Positions 46,452 through 55,830 are shown, counted from the stretch's first letter. The stretch: 64,000 nucleotides of DNA from Bauldia sp. (GCA_037200845.1 JBBCGQ010000001.1:1550001-1614000); one strand, 5' to 3'. Numbers and translations: made by a program. The notes: generated by a model not told the origin, from the letters alone.

Positions 46452-47714
46452 CTATTCCCCCGCGATGCGCACCGGCGAGCGATCGCCGGCGACGCTTTCC
46501 TTGCGACGCAGCGCGTCCTCGGCCTCAACCATGTAGCGCCGCGTCAGCGGCAGCGACTCGAGCTTCTTCGACAACTGGATCTGGAAGTTGTCGAGGTTGC
46601 CGACGCGGAACGCGACCTCGGACGACACGAGGTAGAACTCCCACAGGCGCACGAAGCGCTCGTCGAAGAACGTCAGCACCTGATCCCGGTGCGCCATGAA
46701 GCGATCGCGCCACGCCCGCAGCGTCTTGGCGTAGTGCAGGCGAAGGATCTCGACGTCGGTGGTGAACAGGCCGGACTTCTCGATCGCCGGCATGACCTCC
46801 GACACGGACGGAATGTAGCCGCCGGGGAAGATGTATTTCTGGATCCACTCGCTGGTGTAGCCGGGCGAGCCGACGCGGCCGATCGAGTGGAGCAGCATCG
46901 TGCCGTCGGCGGTGAGCAGGCGCTTCACCTGGTTGAAGAATTCGCGGTAGTGGCCGACGCCGACGTGCTCGAACATGCCGACCGAGACGATGCGGTCGAA
47001 CGGCCCTTCCAGCGTCCGGTAGTCCTGCAGCAGGAAGCGCGCCTTCTTGGCGAGGCCGCGCTCCTCGGCGCGACGATTGGACACGGCAAACTGCTCGTCG
47101 GAGAGCGTGACGCCGGTGACCTCGACGTCGAAATGCTGGGCGAGGTAGAGGCCGAGGCCGCCCCAGCCGGAGCCGATGTCGAGGATGCGCTGCCCCGGCT
47201 TGATGTCGAGCTTGGCGGCGAGGTGGCGCTTCTTGGCGAGCTGGGCCTCGTCGAGGCTTTCGACGCCGTCCTCGAAGTAGGCGCAGGAATACTGCATGTC
47301 CTCGTCGAGGAAGAGGGAATAGAGGCGCCCGTCGAGGTCGTAGTGCGAATGGACGTTGGCCCGCGAGCGCTTGCGGTTGTTGGCCTGGTCGAGCCGGCGG
47401 GTGGCGTAGTGGTAGGCCGCGCGGGCGACCACCGGCCACGGCGGGATGACGCCCTCGACGTTGAGGAACAGGAGCATCATGAAGTCGTAGAGCGTGCCCT
47501 GCTCGAGGACGAAGCCCTGGTCGACGTATTCCTCGCCGAGCTTCAGGTCGGGATTGTTGGCGACCGCCCGTTCGGCCGCCTCACTGGTGAAGCGGGCCCT
47601 GACCGGGTCGCCGGTGCCGTCGCCGTAGCGGTGGGACTTGCCATCCGCATCGACAATCTCCAGCGAGCCCCGCTTTATCGCGCGGCGAAGGAATTTTTCG
47701 ATTCTGCCATACAT
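46452..47714 (-). CDS. Cyclopropane-fatty-acyl-phospholipid synthase-family methyltransferase
   Basis: This 420-residue protein transfers a methylene from SAM to acyl-chain double bonds in the membrane. The SAM loop ILDIGSGWGGLGLYLA (about 176-191), the VSVGMFEHVG segment, HSIGR and FPGGYIPS (about 280) are family hallmarks. The N-terminal 120 residues form the lipid-binding domain. The length is typical of CfaS. Paralogues with other methyl acceptors exist, so the precise product is inferred. Confidence 0.88.
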   Translation of the reverse strand: MYGRIEKFLRRAIKRGSLEIVDADGKSHRYGDGTGDPVRARFTSEAAERAVANNPDLKLGEEYVDQGFVLEQGTLYDFMMLLFLNVEGVIPPWPVVARAAYHYATRRLDQANNRKRSRANVHSHYDLDGRLYSLFLDEDMQYSCAYFEDGVESLDEAQLAKKRHLAAKLDIKPGQRILDIGSGWGGLGLYLAQHFDVEVTGVTLSDEQFAVSNRRAEERGLAKKARFLLQDYRTLEGPFDRIVSVGMFEHVGVGHYREFFNQVKRLLTADGTMLLHSIGRVGSPGYTSEWIQKYIFPGGYIPSVSEVMPAIEKSGLFTTDVEILRLHYAKTLRAWRDRFMAHRDQVLTFFDERFVRLWEFYLVSSEVAFRVGNLDNFQIQLSKKLESLPLTRRYMVEAEDALRRKESVAGDRSPVRIAGE

Positions 47715-47896
47715 GGAGCGGTGCCCGGCATGACTGCCGGATGCCTCTGAAGACGTTGCCCAAGGACGTTCCCGGAAATAGGGGACGCGCCCACGCGGTC
47801 AAATCTAGTCCCGAAAGATGGAACCGTTCAACAAGTTACTCGCCAGCCGGCGGCATATAGCCCGGCAATTGACGAGAGGCCGCCGGTCGCGGCTAC

Positions 47897-48199
47897 ATGC
47901 CGGCTATGATTTACACCGTTGGGCTGCGTGAAAAATACGAGCCGCGCATCGATTCCGGCACGGCCTTGAAGGCCGGGCCGCATCCCGATGCCCAGGGCAA
48001 GCACCAGAACGGCGGCTGGGTATGGCGGACGGCGGCCGAGGCCCGCGCCTTCCTGCAGTCGCGGAAGGGCGGGGCCGAGCGCGAGGTCTACGCCGTCATG
48101 GCCGAATGGGAGCTGGACACGGTCACCGTCCCCGGCGAGCCGACGCGCTGCCTGACCCGGGACGCGCTGGTCTTCCGCGTCGCGCCGGGCACGGGATAG
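47897..48199 (+). CDS. Small hypothetical protein
   Basis: This is a 100-residue (or 97 from the ATG at 47906) soluble protein without signal or membrane segment. It has a plausible compact fold (MIYTVGLREKYEPRIDSG..., GGWVWRTAAEARAFLQS, EVYAVMAEWELDTVTVPGEPTRCLTRDALVFRV), with the look of a conserved bacterial protein. I do not recognise the family. It lies seven bases before the glycosyltransferase gene, so they are probably co-transcribed. Confidence 0.6.
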   Translation: MPAMIYTVGLREKYEPRIDSGTALKAGPHPDAQGKHQNGGWVWRTAAEARAFLQSRKGGAEREVYAVMAEWELDTVTVPGEPTRCLTRDALVFRVAPGTG

Positions 48200-48206
48200 G
48201 CGTCCG

Positions 48207-48956
48207 ATGGCCAAGCGCGGCATCGTCTACGCCTGCTCCAACGAGCGCTGGTTCGGCGAGACGCTGGTATCGGCCGAGTCGGCCCGCCACCACATGCCCG
48301 ACCTCGGGCGCCACATGTTCATCACCCGCGACCTGAACTCCAGGGTCGGCGACCGGCTCAAGGGCCTGTTCACCGACATCGTCGTGCTCGATGCGGCCGA
48401 ACACGCGCACCGGCCGCGCTTCGAGGCAGCGCTGAGGGCCGAGGTCGACGAAGGCATCTACATCGACGGCGACACGCTGTTCCTGGCGCCGGTCTACGAG
48501 CTGTTCGACATTCTGGGGCCGTTCGACATCGGGCTCGCCGCGGCGCCGCAGTACATCAGCCCGCTCGGCGTGCGCATGGGGATACCGAAGCTGTTGCCGA
48601 AAACGCCGGATGCGATTCCGGAGTGGAACGGCGGCCTGATGGTGGCGCGCGCCGACGACGGCTTCCGCCGGTTCGTCACCGACTGGATCGCGCTGTTTGC
48701 GCAGTGTGCCAAGGTCGGGTTCGAGCTCGACCAGCCGGCGCTGCGCGTCGCGCTGGTCAGGAGCGGCCTGCGCATCGCGACGCTGCCCAACAACTATAAT
48801 CTCCGCGCGCTGGTGCCGCAGAACGTCGCCGGCGAGGTAAAGATCCTCCACGCCCACGGCGAGCTGAAGCGGATCGGGGCGACGATCAACGCGTCAAAAG
48901 GAATGCGGCTGTTCGTGCCGAGGCCGGAAGACATCCACGGCTACCAGCCGAAATAA
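48207..48956 (+). CDS. GT8-like nucleotide-sugar transferase
   Basis: This 249-residue protein has a GT-A fold. GIVYACSNERWFGETLVSAESAR at the start resembles the nucleotide-binding strand of family 8, and YIDGDTLFLAPV (about 91-102) carries the DxD metal motif as D-G-D. EWNGGLMVARADDGFRRF and a late HAHGELKRI (metal histidine) complete the pattern. Donor and acceptor sugars are unknown. The stop lies inside the A-run of the terminator for the opposing ribosomal operon. Confidence 0.72.
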   Translation: MAKRGIVYACSNERWFGETLVSAESARHHMPDLGRHMFITRDLNSRVGDRLKGLFTDIVVLDAAEHAHRPRFEAALRAEVDEGIYIDGDTLFLAPVYELFDILGPFDIGLAAAPQYISPLGVRMGIPKLLPKTPDAIPEWNGGLMVARADDGFRRFVTDWIALFAQCAKVGFELDQPALRVALVRSGLRIATLPNNYNLRALVPQNVAGEVKILHAHGELKRIGATINASKGMRLFVPRPEDIHGYQPK

Positions 48957-48985
48957 AAAAGCCGGCGTGGAGGTCCACGCCGGCT
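48951..48985 (-). terminator. Rho-independent terminator of the rpsF-rpsR-rplI operon
   Basis: Arms agccggcgtgga (48960-48971) and tccacgccggct (48974-48985) give a 10- to 12-bp stem, followed on the minus strand by ttttttattt. It is 22 bases past the rplI stop. The same hairpin would also read as a weaker stop for the plus-strand glycosyltransferase. Confidence 0.88.
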
Positions 48986-49007
48986 GATCTGGGGTAGTGG
49001 AGCGGGA

Positions 49008-49619
49008 CTAGGCCGAAGCCTCGGTCTCCGTCTCGGCGTCGGCTTCCTCGCCGTCGGCCTTCGGCGCCGCGCCTTCCTCGAAGACTTCGGCAGCGCTCGG
49101 CGCCGCATCGTCTTCGTCCTCGTCGCGGCGCGAGCCGGTGAGGACCTCGCCGCGCGCCTGGCGCACGGCTTCTTCCTCGCTGCGCGCGACGTTGACGGTG
49201 ACGCGCGTATCGACTTCCGGATGGAGCGCGATCGAGACTTCGTGCAGGCCGATCGTCTTGATCGGCTGGTTGAGCTCGACCTGGCTGCGCGCGACCGTGA
49301 AGCCGGCGGCCTCGATCGCCTCGGCGAGATCGCGCGTCGTCACCGAGCCGTAGAGATGGCCGGCTTCGCCCGCCTGGCGGACGACGACGAACGACTGGCC
49401 GCTGAGCTTGGTGGCGATCTTCTCGGCCTCGGACTTGCGCTCGAGGTTGCGGGCTTCGAGCGTGTGGCGCTCGGCCTCGAACTTCTTGCGGCTGGCTTCG
49501 GATGCGCGCAGCGCCTTGCCCTGCGGCAGCAGGAAGTTGCGTGCAAAGCCGTCCTTGACGCGGACGACGTCGCCCATCTGGCCCAGCGTTGCGATGCGTT
49601 CAAGCAGGATGACTTCCAT
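49008..49619 (-). CDS. rplI: 50S ribosomal protein L9
   Basis: L9 spans the 50S subunit near the L1 stalk. The N-terminal domain ([39 protein letters not shown]), the long connecting helix and the C-terminal domain ([16 protein letters not shown]) are standard. At 203 residues it is longer than the usual 150 or so, through a C-terminal acidic Ala/Glu/Asp tail (about 160-203), which is frequent in alphaproteobacteria. Confidence 0.95.
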   Translation of the reverse strand: MEVILLERIATLGQMGDVVRVKDGFARNFLLPQGKALRASEASRKKFEAERHTLEARNLERKSEAEKIATKLSGQSFVVVRQAGEAGHLYGSVTTRDLAEAIEAAGFTVARSQVELNQPIKTIGLHEVSIALHPEVDTRVTVNVARSEEEAVRQARGEVLTGSRRDEDEDDAAPSAAEVFEEGAAPKADGEEADAETETEASA

Positions 49620-49631
49620 CGGGGTCGCTCC

Positions 49632-49883
49632 TTACCGGATCACGTAGGGCAGGAGGCCCAGGAAGCGGGCGCGCTTGATCGCCTTGGCGAGCTCGCGCTG
49701 CTTGTTGGCCGACACCGCGGTGATGCGCGACGGCACGATCTTGCCGCGCTCCGAGATGTAGCGCTGCAGGAGGCGGGCGTCCTTGTAGTCGATCTTCGGG
49801 GCGTTAGCGCCGGAGAACGGGCAGGTCTTGCGGCGGCGGAAGAACGGCCGGCGGGCGCCCTGCGAGGTTGCTGCTTCAGACAT
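49632..49883 (-). CDS. rpsR: 30S ribosomal protein S18
   Basis: This 83-residue protein of the small subunit platform pairs with S6. [11 protein letters not shown] (with the CPF motif), [50 protein letters not shown] is the full family core. It overlaps the rpsF stop by one base (TAATG) and precedes rplI by 12 bases. Confidence 0.96.
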   Translation of the reverse strand: MSEAATSQGARRPFFRRRKTCPFSGANAPKIDYKDARLLQRYISERGKIVPSRITAVSANKQRELAKAIKRARFLGLLPYVIR

Positions 49884-50356
49884 TATTCTGCACCTCCGAC
49901 TTCGGCATCATCGCGGGCCGGCCGGTCCCCGAAGTCGCGGCGCGGGCGGTCGCCGAAATCGCGGCGCGGGCCGCGGTCGCGATCGCCGAAGCGGCCACCG
50001 CCACCCGGGCGTCCGCCGTCGCGGTCGTCGCGGTCGCTCTTGCGCAGCATCGCCGACGGGCCTTCTTCCAGCTCATCGACGCGGATGGTGAGGAAGCGGA
50101 TAACGTCTTCGTTGAGGCGCTCCTGGCGCTCGACCTCGGCGACGGCCGCGGGCGGCGCGTCGATGTTGAGGAGCGTGAAGTGCGCCTTGCGGTTCTTCTG
50201 GATGCGGTAGGTCAGGGACTTGAGGCCCCAGTTTTCGATCTTGGCGATCTTGCCGCCGGCGCCTTCGATGACGCCCTTGAACTGCTCGACGAGCGCATCG
50301 ACCTGCTGGCTCGACACATCCTGCCGCGCCATGAATACGTGTTCGTATAGAGGCAT
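49883..50356 (-). CDS. rpsF: 30S ribosomal protein S6
   Basis: S6 forms a heterodimer with S18 on the 16S central domain. The globular core runs from [15 protein letters not shown] to about residue 105. The last 50 residues are an Arg/Asp/Gly-rich tail with the near-repeat RRDFGDRP occurring twice, as often seen in Hyphomicrobiales. It is the first gene of the S6-S18-L9 operon. Confidence 0.95.
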   Translation of the reverse strand: MPLYEHVFMARQDVSSQQVDALVEQFKGVIEGAGGKIAKIENWGLKSLTYRIQKNRKAHFTLLNIDAPPAAVAEVERQERLNEDVIRFLTIRVDELEEGPSAMLRKSDRDDRDGGRPGGGGRFGDRDRGPRRDFGDRPRRDFGDRPARDDAEVGGAE

Positions 50357-50396
50357 ACGTTGCCTTTCCTTCTTTGTTCGCCGGCGCCAAGCCTCG

Positions 50397-50423
50397 CCGA
50401 AGTCCTGAGGAAAGGACTATCGG
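50397..50423 (-). promoter_or_regulatory. Hairpin in rpsF leader
   Basis: On the minus strand ccgatagtcct and aggacttcgg pair with one bulged base to form a stem around a short loop, about 40 bases before the rpsF ATG. S6-S18 complexes are known to bind rpsF leaders in several bacteria, so autogenous control is possible. I cannot match the published motif by eye. Confidence 0.3.
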
Positions 50424-50492
50424 AGATCCTTCGTGAGCGGGAACACCGGAAGACGGACCACCATTGGTCCTGCGGCTTGCGCCGCCTTCCGT

Positions 50493-50708
50493 TCAGCCCC
50501 CGGCCGGGGTCCCTTGCGGGACGGCCGGGGTTATACGCGGGAATTGGCGGAATGCAAGGGCCGGGGCCAGGCTGCGGCCGATGGTGTAGGGCCCGCGGCG
50601 CGCGGTTTTCCGCACCGCCATGACGAGGGCGACCCAGAGGACGATGGCGGGCGGCGTCACGATCCGGTTCCAGACGATCCAGCTCGCCGCCCCGAGCGAG
50701 GCGTACAC
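50493..50708 (-). CDS. Possible small membrane protein (doubtful start)
   Basis: From a GTG at 50708 the frame encodes YASLGAASWIVWNRIVTPPAIVLWVALVMAVRKTARRG, two hydrophobic stretches and a basic loop, which looks protein-like. The same frame continues sensibly upstream (RRQAFARPARLACLVV) but has no start. An AGGAGG site with ATG at 50782 lies in another frame. Either the start is the GTG or a frameshift separates it from the ATG. No family is recognised. Confidence 0.3.
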   Translation of the reverse strand: MYASLGAASWIVWNRIVTPPAIVLWVALVMAVRKTARRGPYTIGRSLAPALAFRQFPRITPAVPQGTPAGG

Positions 50709-51024
50709 GACAAGACAAGCGAGCCGCGCCGGCCGCGCGAAGGCCTGCCGGCGTTTTCCGGAGCGTCGGCCGGCAATGACATCGCTGTCCTCCTGCGTCG
50801 TGACGAAAAACGGATGCCAAGTCTTTGAACATTGTTCAAGATGGATGTCGCCGGGCGTGGCTCTTAGCCTCCGTAGTATTCACAGTGGGGATGTCACGCG
50901 CGCAGCGCCGTGCTCGCTGCGCAGGGAGAATTGAGTAACCAACACCTGCCACTGTGGTTGCCGCGCTGGCGTTCGCTTGTCATTGCCTTCGGGCGATCAG
51001 CGCGATGCTCTTCCCCAGGCGACC

Positions 51025-51420
51025 ATGAGTTCCGACAACAACAGCTTCACGATCGACGACCGGCGCCGCAGCCGCAGCGGTCGCCGCGCCGACGAACGGC
51101 GCAAGGCCGAACTGGCGCGCCGGCGCTCGCCGCGCATGCGTACGCTGAAGGGTGCCCAGATCATCGTGCCGGCGGGTTCGTCTGTAGCCTGCATCGTGCG
51201 CAACATCTCGGAGACGGGCGCCTGCCTGCAATTGCAGACGCCGGTGTTCCTGTCGCACACCTTCGATCTGGTTTTCGACGACCCCGACTGGTCGCGCCGC
51301 TCGTGCCGCGTCGTGTGGCGCGAGGCGCTGCTGATGGGCGTCGAATTCACGACGAGGGAGTCGGAGGGCGGCCCGATCCGGCGGGCGCTGCAGCGGCTGC
51401 TGTCCGGCAAGCGCGGGTAG
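51025..51420 (+). CDS. Second single-domain PilZ protein
   Basis: This 131-residue protein starts with a charged, basic stretch (about 1-38, [23 protein letters not shown]), followed by a PilZ domain with SPRMRTLKGAQIIV and CIVRNISETGACLQL. The R-rich entry and NxSxxG motif suggest cyclic di-GMP binding. It shares RMRTLK and RNISETGA with the PilZ protein at 1923-2222. I chose the ATG at 51025; an upstream start adds 16 residues without domain content. Confidence 0.78.
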   Translation: MSSDNNSFTIDDRRRSRSGRRADERRKAELARRRSPRMRTLKGAQIIVPAGSSVACIVRNISETGACLQLQTPVFLSHTFDLVFDDPDWSRRSCRVVWREALLMGVEFTTRESEGGPIRRALQRLLSGKRG

Positions 51421-51437
51421 GGCGACCGGGCTGCCGA

Positions 51438-52928
51438 CTAGGTGCCGGTCCGCCGGAAGGGGATGACGATGATTCCCTGGAAAGAGACGACGTCGCCGTT
51501 TTGCCAGGTCGGCGGCGACAGCGCCGACAGGATCTTGCGGTTGGCGCCTCCCGACATCGCCACGATCACAAAGTTGCCCTGCAGGCCGCCGGGCGGTAAC
51601 CGGCTGGCGTCGATGACGCAGGGCAGAGGCTGCTTGAGATAGTAGGACAGGACGCGCGCATAACCGGCGTCGGGAACGAGCACGCAACCGTCGGTCCCGA
51701 CGTGCGACGCGAGGTATGGCGCGGCACGCCGCCAATCTTCGTGCGGGGCAGGCCTGCCATAGGCAAGGCCGAGGGTGATGGTGAAGGCGACGACAAGCGC
51801 GACCGCCGTGGCGCTTCTCCATCCGTCTACGAAGCGGCTGAGCCCGACCGACGCCAGCAGCAGGAAGGCGGGCAGCGAACCGATGATGTAGCGGCCGATG
51901 AAGATGGGCGTGCTGACGAGGGAGATCGCGATGCCGATGACCACCGGTCCCAGCATCCATGCGAGCACGACCCACAGGTCGGGAGATGCCGCGAGCCCGA
52001 TCCGCCCGGCCTGCGCATGGTCGCCGTCGCCGGGCCGCGGCTGAACGAAGGCGGCCGCGATCGCGAGCATCAGCGCGATGAAGACGAGCGCCCCCGACGC
52101 GACATTGAATAGCTGGGTCATGACGTAGCCGAGGTCGGGGTAGGAGATCCAGAACCCCTTCTCGTGGATATCGTTCGCGCGTCCGAGCAGCAGCCAGGCC
52201 CACGGCGCAAAGGCCAGCCCGGCGGCCAACTGCAGCAGCACCCAGATCACCGGACTCGGCGCTTCCGGGTCGGGACGCAGGAAGAGGACGACGAGGACGG
52301 CCGCGCTCACGCAGAGCCAGGCGAAGGCACCGTAAGGGTGCGTGTAGAGCAGGAGCACGGCGGCGGCGAACGCGGCGATCACGCGCCCCAGCGTCGCCTT
52401 GCGCATCAGCCATAGCGACGTTCCGGCGAACAGCGTCGCGTTCAGCGACAAGAGGGCATAGTTGCGCGCCTCCTGCGAGTACCAGATGTGGAAGGGCGAC
52501 AGCGCCAGGAGCGACGCCGCGATCAGCCCGGTGATCCGGCCGCCGACGATCGTGCCCACCCAGTAGAGCGCGAGCACATTGGCAGCGCCGAAGACCGCGG
52601 AGCTGATGCGCAGCGCCCACTCGCCCTGTCCGAACAGACGCATCGAGGCGGCGAGGATGAGATTGTGCAGGGGTGGGTAGTTGTCGCCGGCCGTCGCCGC
52701 GAGGATGTCGAAGAAGCTTCCCTGTGCTTCCCCCCACGAGGACGCTTCGTCGCGCCACAGGCTGTCGTCGCCGAGGCCGTGCAGGCGAACGTAGGCGGCG
52801 ACCACGAGGATCACGGCCAGCGCGATGGAGCTGCCGCGATCCGTGACGAGCCATCCGCGCGCTTCCGCGCGTTCTGCAATACCGTATGCCAATACCCGCC
52901 CCCTAGCGCTTGCCAAAAACACTAGCAT
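51438..52928 (-). CDS. GT39-type polyprenol-linked glycosyltransferase, multi-pass
   Basis: This is a roughly 496-residue integral membrane protein with about ten hydrophobic segments. The first periplasmic loop has LGDDSLWRDEASSWGEA, where DE is the catalytic pair of the PMT/ArnT (GT39/GT83) class. NYPPLHNL and SPFHIWYSQEARNYALLSL follow, as in the family. The C-terminal 100 residues are soluble and periplasmic. The probable task is transfer of a sugar from a lipid carrier to lipid or protein. I chose ATG 52928; a TTG lies further upstream. It converges on the PilZ gene. Confidence 0.78.
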   Translation of the reverse strand: MLVFLASARGRVLAYGIAERAEARGWLVTDRGSSIALAVILVVAAYVRLHGLGDDSLWRDEASSWGEAQGSFFDILAATAGDNYPPLHNLILAASMRLFGQGEWALRISSAVFGAANVLALYWVGTIVGGRITGLIAASLLALSPFHIWYSQEARNYALLSLNATLFAGTSLWLMRKATLGRVIAAFAAAVLLLYTHPYGAFAWLCVSAAVLVVLFLRPDPEAPSPVIWVLLQLAAGLAFAPWAWLLLGRANDIHEKGFWISYPDLGYVMTQLFNVASGALVFIALMLAIAAAFVQPRPGDGDHAQAGRIGLAASPDLWVVLAWMLGPVVIGIAISLVSTPIFIGRYIIGSLPAFLLLASVGLSRFVDGWRSATAVALVVAFTITLGLAYGRPAPHEDWRRAAPYLASHVGTDGCVLVPDAGYARVLSYYLKQPLPCVIDASRLPPGGLQGNFVIVAMSGGANRKILSALSPPTWQNGDVVSFQGIIVIPFRRTGT

Positions 52929-53006
52929 CGCGGACGCCGGGCGCAACGCGACACGAGGCGCCCGGCTTGACTTGTCCCGTGTCGTCGCGCTGAAACGCCG
53001 GCGCCG

Positions 53007-53489
53007 ATGGAGCGTCTAATGAAGTTGCCGAATTTTCCCGTCGAGGGCGGGTGCCAGTGCCGCGCCGTGCGCTATCGCGTGACGGCCGGGCCGCTCTCCG
53101 TTTATGCCTGCCATTGCAAGGACTGCCAGCGGGCGAGCGGCACGACGCATACGCTGTCGATGTTCATGCGGCGCGACGACGTCGAGCTGCTGCAGGGGAC
53201 ATTGGTCAGATACGACAAGGCGGCCGACAGCGGACGTACGGTGCGCACCTGCGGCTGCGGCCAGTGCGGCACGCGGGTGTGGAACGAGCCGCTGTCGTTC
53301 CCAGAGTTTCTGGTCGTCCGCCCCGGCACGCTCGACGACATGAGCTGGGCGAAGCCTGTCGGCAACATCTGGACGGACAGCAAGGCGCCGTGGGTCGTGA
53401 TCGATCCGGCGGTGCCGAATTTCCCGCGCCAGCCGCCGAGCCGGCAGCCGCTGTTCGATGCGTGGGCTCGGGCGCTCGCGGAGGGTTGA
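53007..53489 (+). CDS. GFA/CENP-V-family zinc protein
   Basis: This 160-residue protein has the GFA zinc pattern: GGCQCRAVRY (about 14-23), CHCKDCQRASG (about 35-45) and CGCGQCGTRVW (about 83-93). The family is named for glutathione-dependent formaldehyde-activating enzyme, but most members are uncharacterised. An ATG at 53022 (MKLPNF) is an equally reasonable start. It lies just ahead of a palindromic repeat. Confidence 0.8.
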   Translation: MERLMKLPNFPVEGGCQCRAVRYRVTAGPLSVYACHCKDCQRASGTTHTLSMFMRRDDVELLQGTLVRYDKAADSGRTVRTCGCGQCGTRVWNEPLSFPEFLVVRPGTLDDMSWAKPVGNIWTDSKAPWVVIDPAVPNFPRQPPSRQPLFDAWARALAEG

Positions 53490-53543
53490 GACACCCTCGC
53501 CAAAACCGCAAAGTGCGGTTTTTGCCCTCCCGCAAGGGGAGGG
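53488..53543. repeat. Palindromic intergenic element (copy 4)
   Basis: The sequence gagacaccctcgccaaaaccgcaaagtgcggtttt... followed by ccctcccgcaaggggaggg makes two hairpins and matches copies 1-3. It begins inside the stop codon of the GFA gene and lies in the 158-base gap before fabD, where it may end the upstream transcript. Confidence 0.72.
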
Positions 53544-53647
53544 CTCGGGCGCAGGAGTGCGCCTCGGCTTGACTCCCACGGCCATGCAAGGCTCAAAGGC
53601 CGGCAACGGCGGGGCGACTCCGCCGGGGCAGGGGAAGCCGCAAGCGC

Positions 53648-54589
53648 ATGACGACAGCCTTCACGTTTCCGGGGCAGGGGAGCCAGGTGGTCGGCATGGG
53701 CAAGGCCCTCGCCGACGCCTTCTTCGAGGCGAACGCCGTGTTCGAGGCGGTCGACGATGCGCTGGGCGAGAAGCTGTCGACCGTCATCTTCGAAGGCCCG
53801 ATCGAGACGCTGACGCTGACCGAGAACGCGCAGCCGGCGCTGATGGCGGTGAGCCTCGCCGCGATCCGCGTGCTGGAAGCGCGCGGCGTGCGCATCCGGG
53901 AGAAGGTGGCGTTCGTCGCCGGCCATTCGCTCGGCGAATATTCCGCGCTGGCCGCCGCCGGGGCGCTGACCGTCGGCGATGCGGCGAAGCTGTTGCGCAC
54001 CCGCGGGCGCGCCATGCAGCAGGCGGTGCCGTTCGGCGTTGGTGCGATGGCGGCGCTGCTCGGCATGGACCTGGAGCAGGCGCGCGAAGTCGCGGCGGAA
54101 GCGGCGATGTCGGAAGTCTGCGAGACCGCCAACGACAACGGCGGCGGGCAGGTCGTCATCTCCGGCCACAAGGCGGCGGTGGAACGCGCCGTCGAGATCG
54201 CCAAGGCGAAGGGCGCCAAGCGCGCCATCCTTCTGCCGGTGAGCGCGCCCTTCCATTGCCGGCTGATGGAGCCGGCGGCGAAGGTGATGGAGATGGCGCT
54301 CGCGGCGGCCGAGATAAAGGAACCGCACGTGCCGCTGATCGCCAACGTGACGGCGGCGCCGGTGACGACGCCGGACGAAATCCGCGCGCGGCTGGTCGAG
54401 CAGGTGACCGGCATGGTGCGCTGGCGCGAGTCGGTGCAGATGCTGGCGGCCGGCGGCGTCAACACGTTCGTCGAGATCGGCGCCGGCAAGGTGCTGTCCG
54501 GGCTGGCCAAGCGGATCGTCGACGGCGCGGAGACGCTGACCGTCGGCACGCCGGCGGAAATCGACGCGGCGGTAGTGAAACTCGCGTGA
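53648..54589 (+). CDS. fabD: Malonyl-CoA:ACP transacylase FabD
   Basis: FabD loads malonate from CoA to ACP, starting fatty-acid elongation. The 313 residues contain FPGQGSQ (7-13), the nucleophile GHSLGEYSA (S94) and the FHCRLM histidine region near 205. It opens a fabD-fabG-acpP-fabF cluster; fabG begins 13 bases after it. Confidence 0.94.
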   Translation: MTTAFTFPGQGSQVVGMGKALADAFFEANAVFEAVDDALGEKLSTVIFEGPIETLTLTENAQPALMAVSLAAIRVLEARGVRIREKVAFVAGHSLGEYSALAAAGALTVGDAAKLLRTRGRAMQQAVPFGVGAMAALLGMDLEQAREVAAEAAMSEVCETANDNGGGQVVISGHKAAVERAVEIAKAKGAKRAILLPVSAPFHCRLMEPAAKVMEMALAAAEIKEPHVPLIANVTAAPVTTPDEIRARLVEQVTGMVRWRESVQMLAAGGVNTFVEIGAGKVLSGLAKRIVDGAETLTVGTPAEIDAAVVKLA

Positions 54590-54602
54590 GGGGGATCATC
54601 CG

Positions 54603-55343
54603 ATGTTCGAACTGACCGGCAAGCGCGCATTGGTCACCGGCGCCAGCGGCGCCATCGGTGCGGGCATCGCCCGCGCGCTGCACAGGCAGGGCGCCATCGT
54701 GGCGCTCTCCGGCACCAAGGTCGCCGCGCTCGAGACACTGGCGGCCGAGCTCGGCTCCAATGTCTTCATCACGCCGGCCGACCTCAGCAAGAAGGACGAA
54801 GTCGAGAAGCTGGTGCCCGACGTCGAGGCGGCGACCGGCGGCGAGATCGACATTCTCGTCAACAACGCCGGCATGAACCGCGACATGCTGTTCGCCCGCA
54901 TGTCGGACGAGGACTGGCAGTCGGTGCTGGACGTGAACCTCACCTCGGCGTTCCGCCTGATCCGCGCGGCGCTGCGCGGCATGATGCGCCGCCGCGCCGG
55001 CCGCATCGTTTCGATCTCGTCGGTGGTGGCGGTGGTCGGCAATCCCGGCCAGGCCAACTACTCGGCTTCGAAGGCCGGACTGCAGGCGATGACGCGGTCG
55101 CTCGCGGCGGAGATCGCCAGCCGCAACGTCACCGTCAACTGCGTCGCGCCGGGCTTCACGACCTCGGCGATGACCGACGCGCTGAACGAGAAGCAGAAGG
55201 CGGCGATCATGGAGCGCGTGCCGGTCCGCCGCCTCGGAACGCCCGCCGAAATCGCCGCCGCGGTGGTCTATCTCGCCTCCGACGAGGCCGCCTACGTGAC
55301 CGGCCAGACAATCCACGTCAACGGCGGCATGGCCATGATTTGA
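54603..55343 (+). CDS. fabG: 3-oxoacyl-[ACP] reductase FabG
   Basis: FabG reduces 3-oxoacyl-ACP with NADPH. In 246 residues it has VTGASGAIGAGIA (11-23), NNAG (87-90), the catalytic Ser in SISSVV (137-142) and YSASK (Y153, K157), and the C-terminal GQTIHVNGGMAMI. It lies directly downstream of fabD. Confidence 0.94.
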   Translation: MFELTGKRALVTGASGAIGAGIARALHRQGAIVALSGTKVAALETLAAELGSNVFITPADLSKKDEVEKLVPDVEAATGGEIDILVNNAGMNRDMLFARMSDEDWQSVLDVNLTSAFRLIRAALRGMMRRRAGRIVSISSVVAVVGNPGQANYSASKAGLQAMTRSLAAEIASRNVTVNCVAPGFTTSAMTDALNEKQKAAIMERVPVRRLGTPAEIAAAVVYLASDEAAYVTGQTIHVNGGMAMI

Positions 55344-55593
55344 CTGGGGAATTTGCCGTAGCCGGCAGGGCTGGATGAGGCCCGGAAGCCGGCTGGCAAT
55401 GCCCGGGAAAGTATGTTACTTGGCTCCGCAATACCGATGGAAAAGCTTGGCTTTCTGCCGGTCACGGCGGCGAATCTGCACTGAAATTCCCAGGGGTATT
55501 TCCTCGGTTTTGTGCAGCGGCCGACAAACGATCGCTTGCGAGGCGAAGGCGCCTCACTGATGATCACACGAAGGGCAATGGGATTCTGCACAC

Positions 55594-55830
55594 ATGAGCG
55601 ACATCGGTGACCGGGTAAAGAAGATCGTGGTCGAGCATCTCGGCGTCGAAGCCGAGAAGGTGGTCGAGGGGGCGAGCTTCATCGACGACCTCGGCGCGGA
55701 CTCCCTCGACACGGTCGAGCTGGTCATGGCCTTCGAGGAAGAGTTCGGTGTCGAAATCCCGGACGATGCCGCCGAGACGATCCTGACCGTTGGCGACGCC
55801 ATCGGCTTCCTGGAAAAGAACTCCGCCTGA
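55594..55830 (+). CDS. acpP: Acyl carrier protein
   Basis: This acidic 78-residue carrier has S37 in GADSLDTVE as the 4'-phosphopantetheine site. The surrounding [29 protein letters not shown] is the helix-2 recognition face. The 250-base gap after fabG holds its promoter; high independent expression is usual for acpP. Confidence 0.96.
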   Translation: MSDIGDRVKKIVVEHLGVEAEKVVEGASFIDDLGADSLDTVELVMAFEEEFGVEIPDDAAETILTVGDAIGFLEKNSA

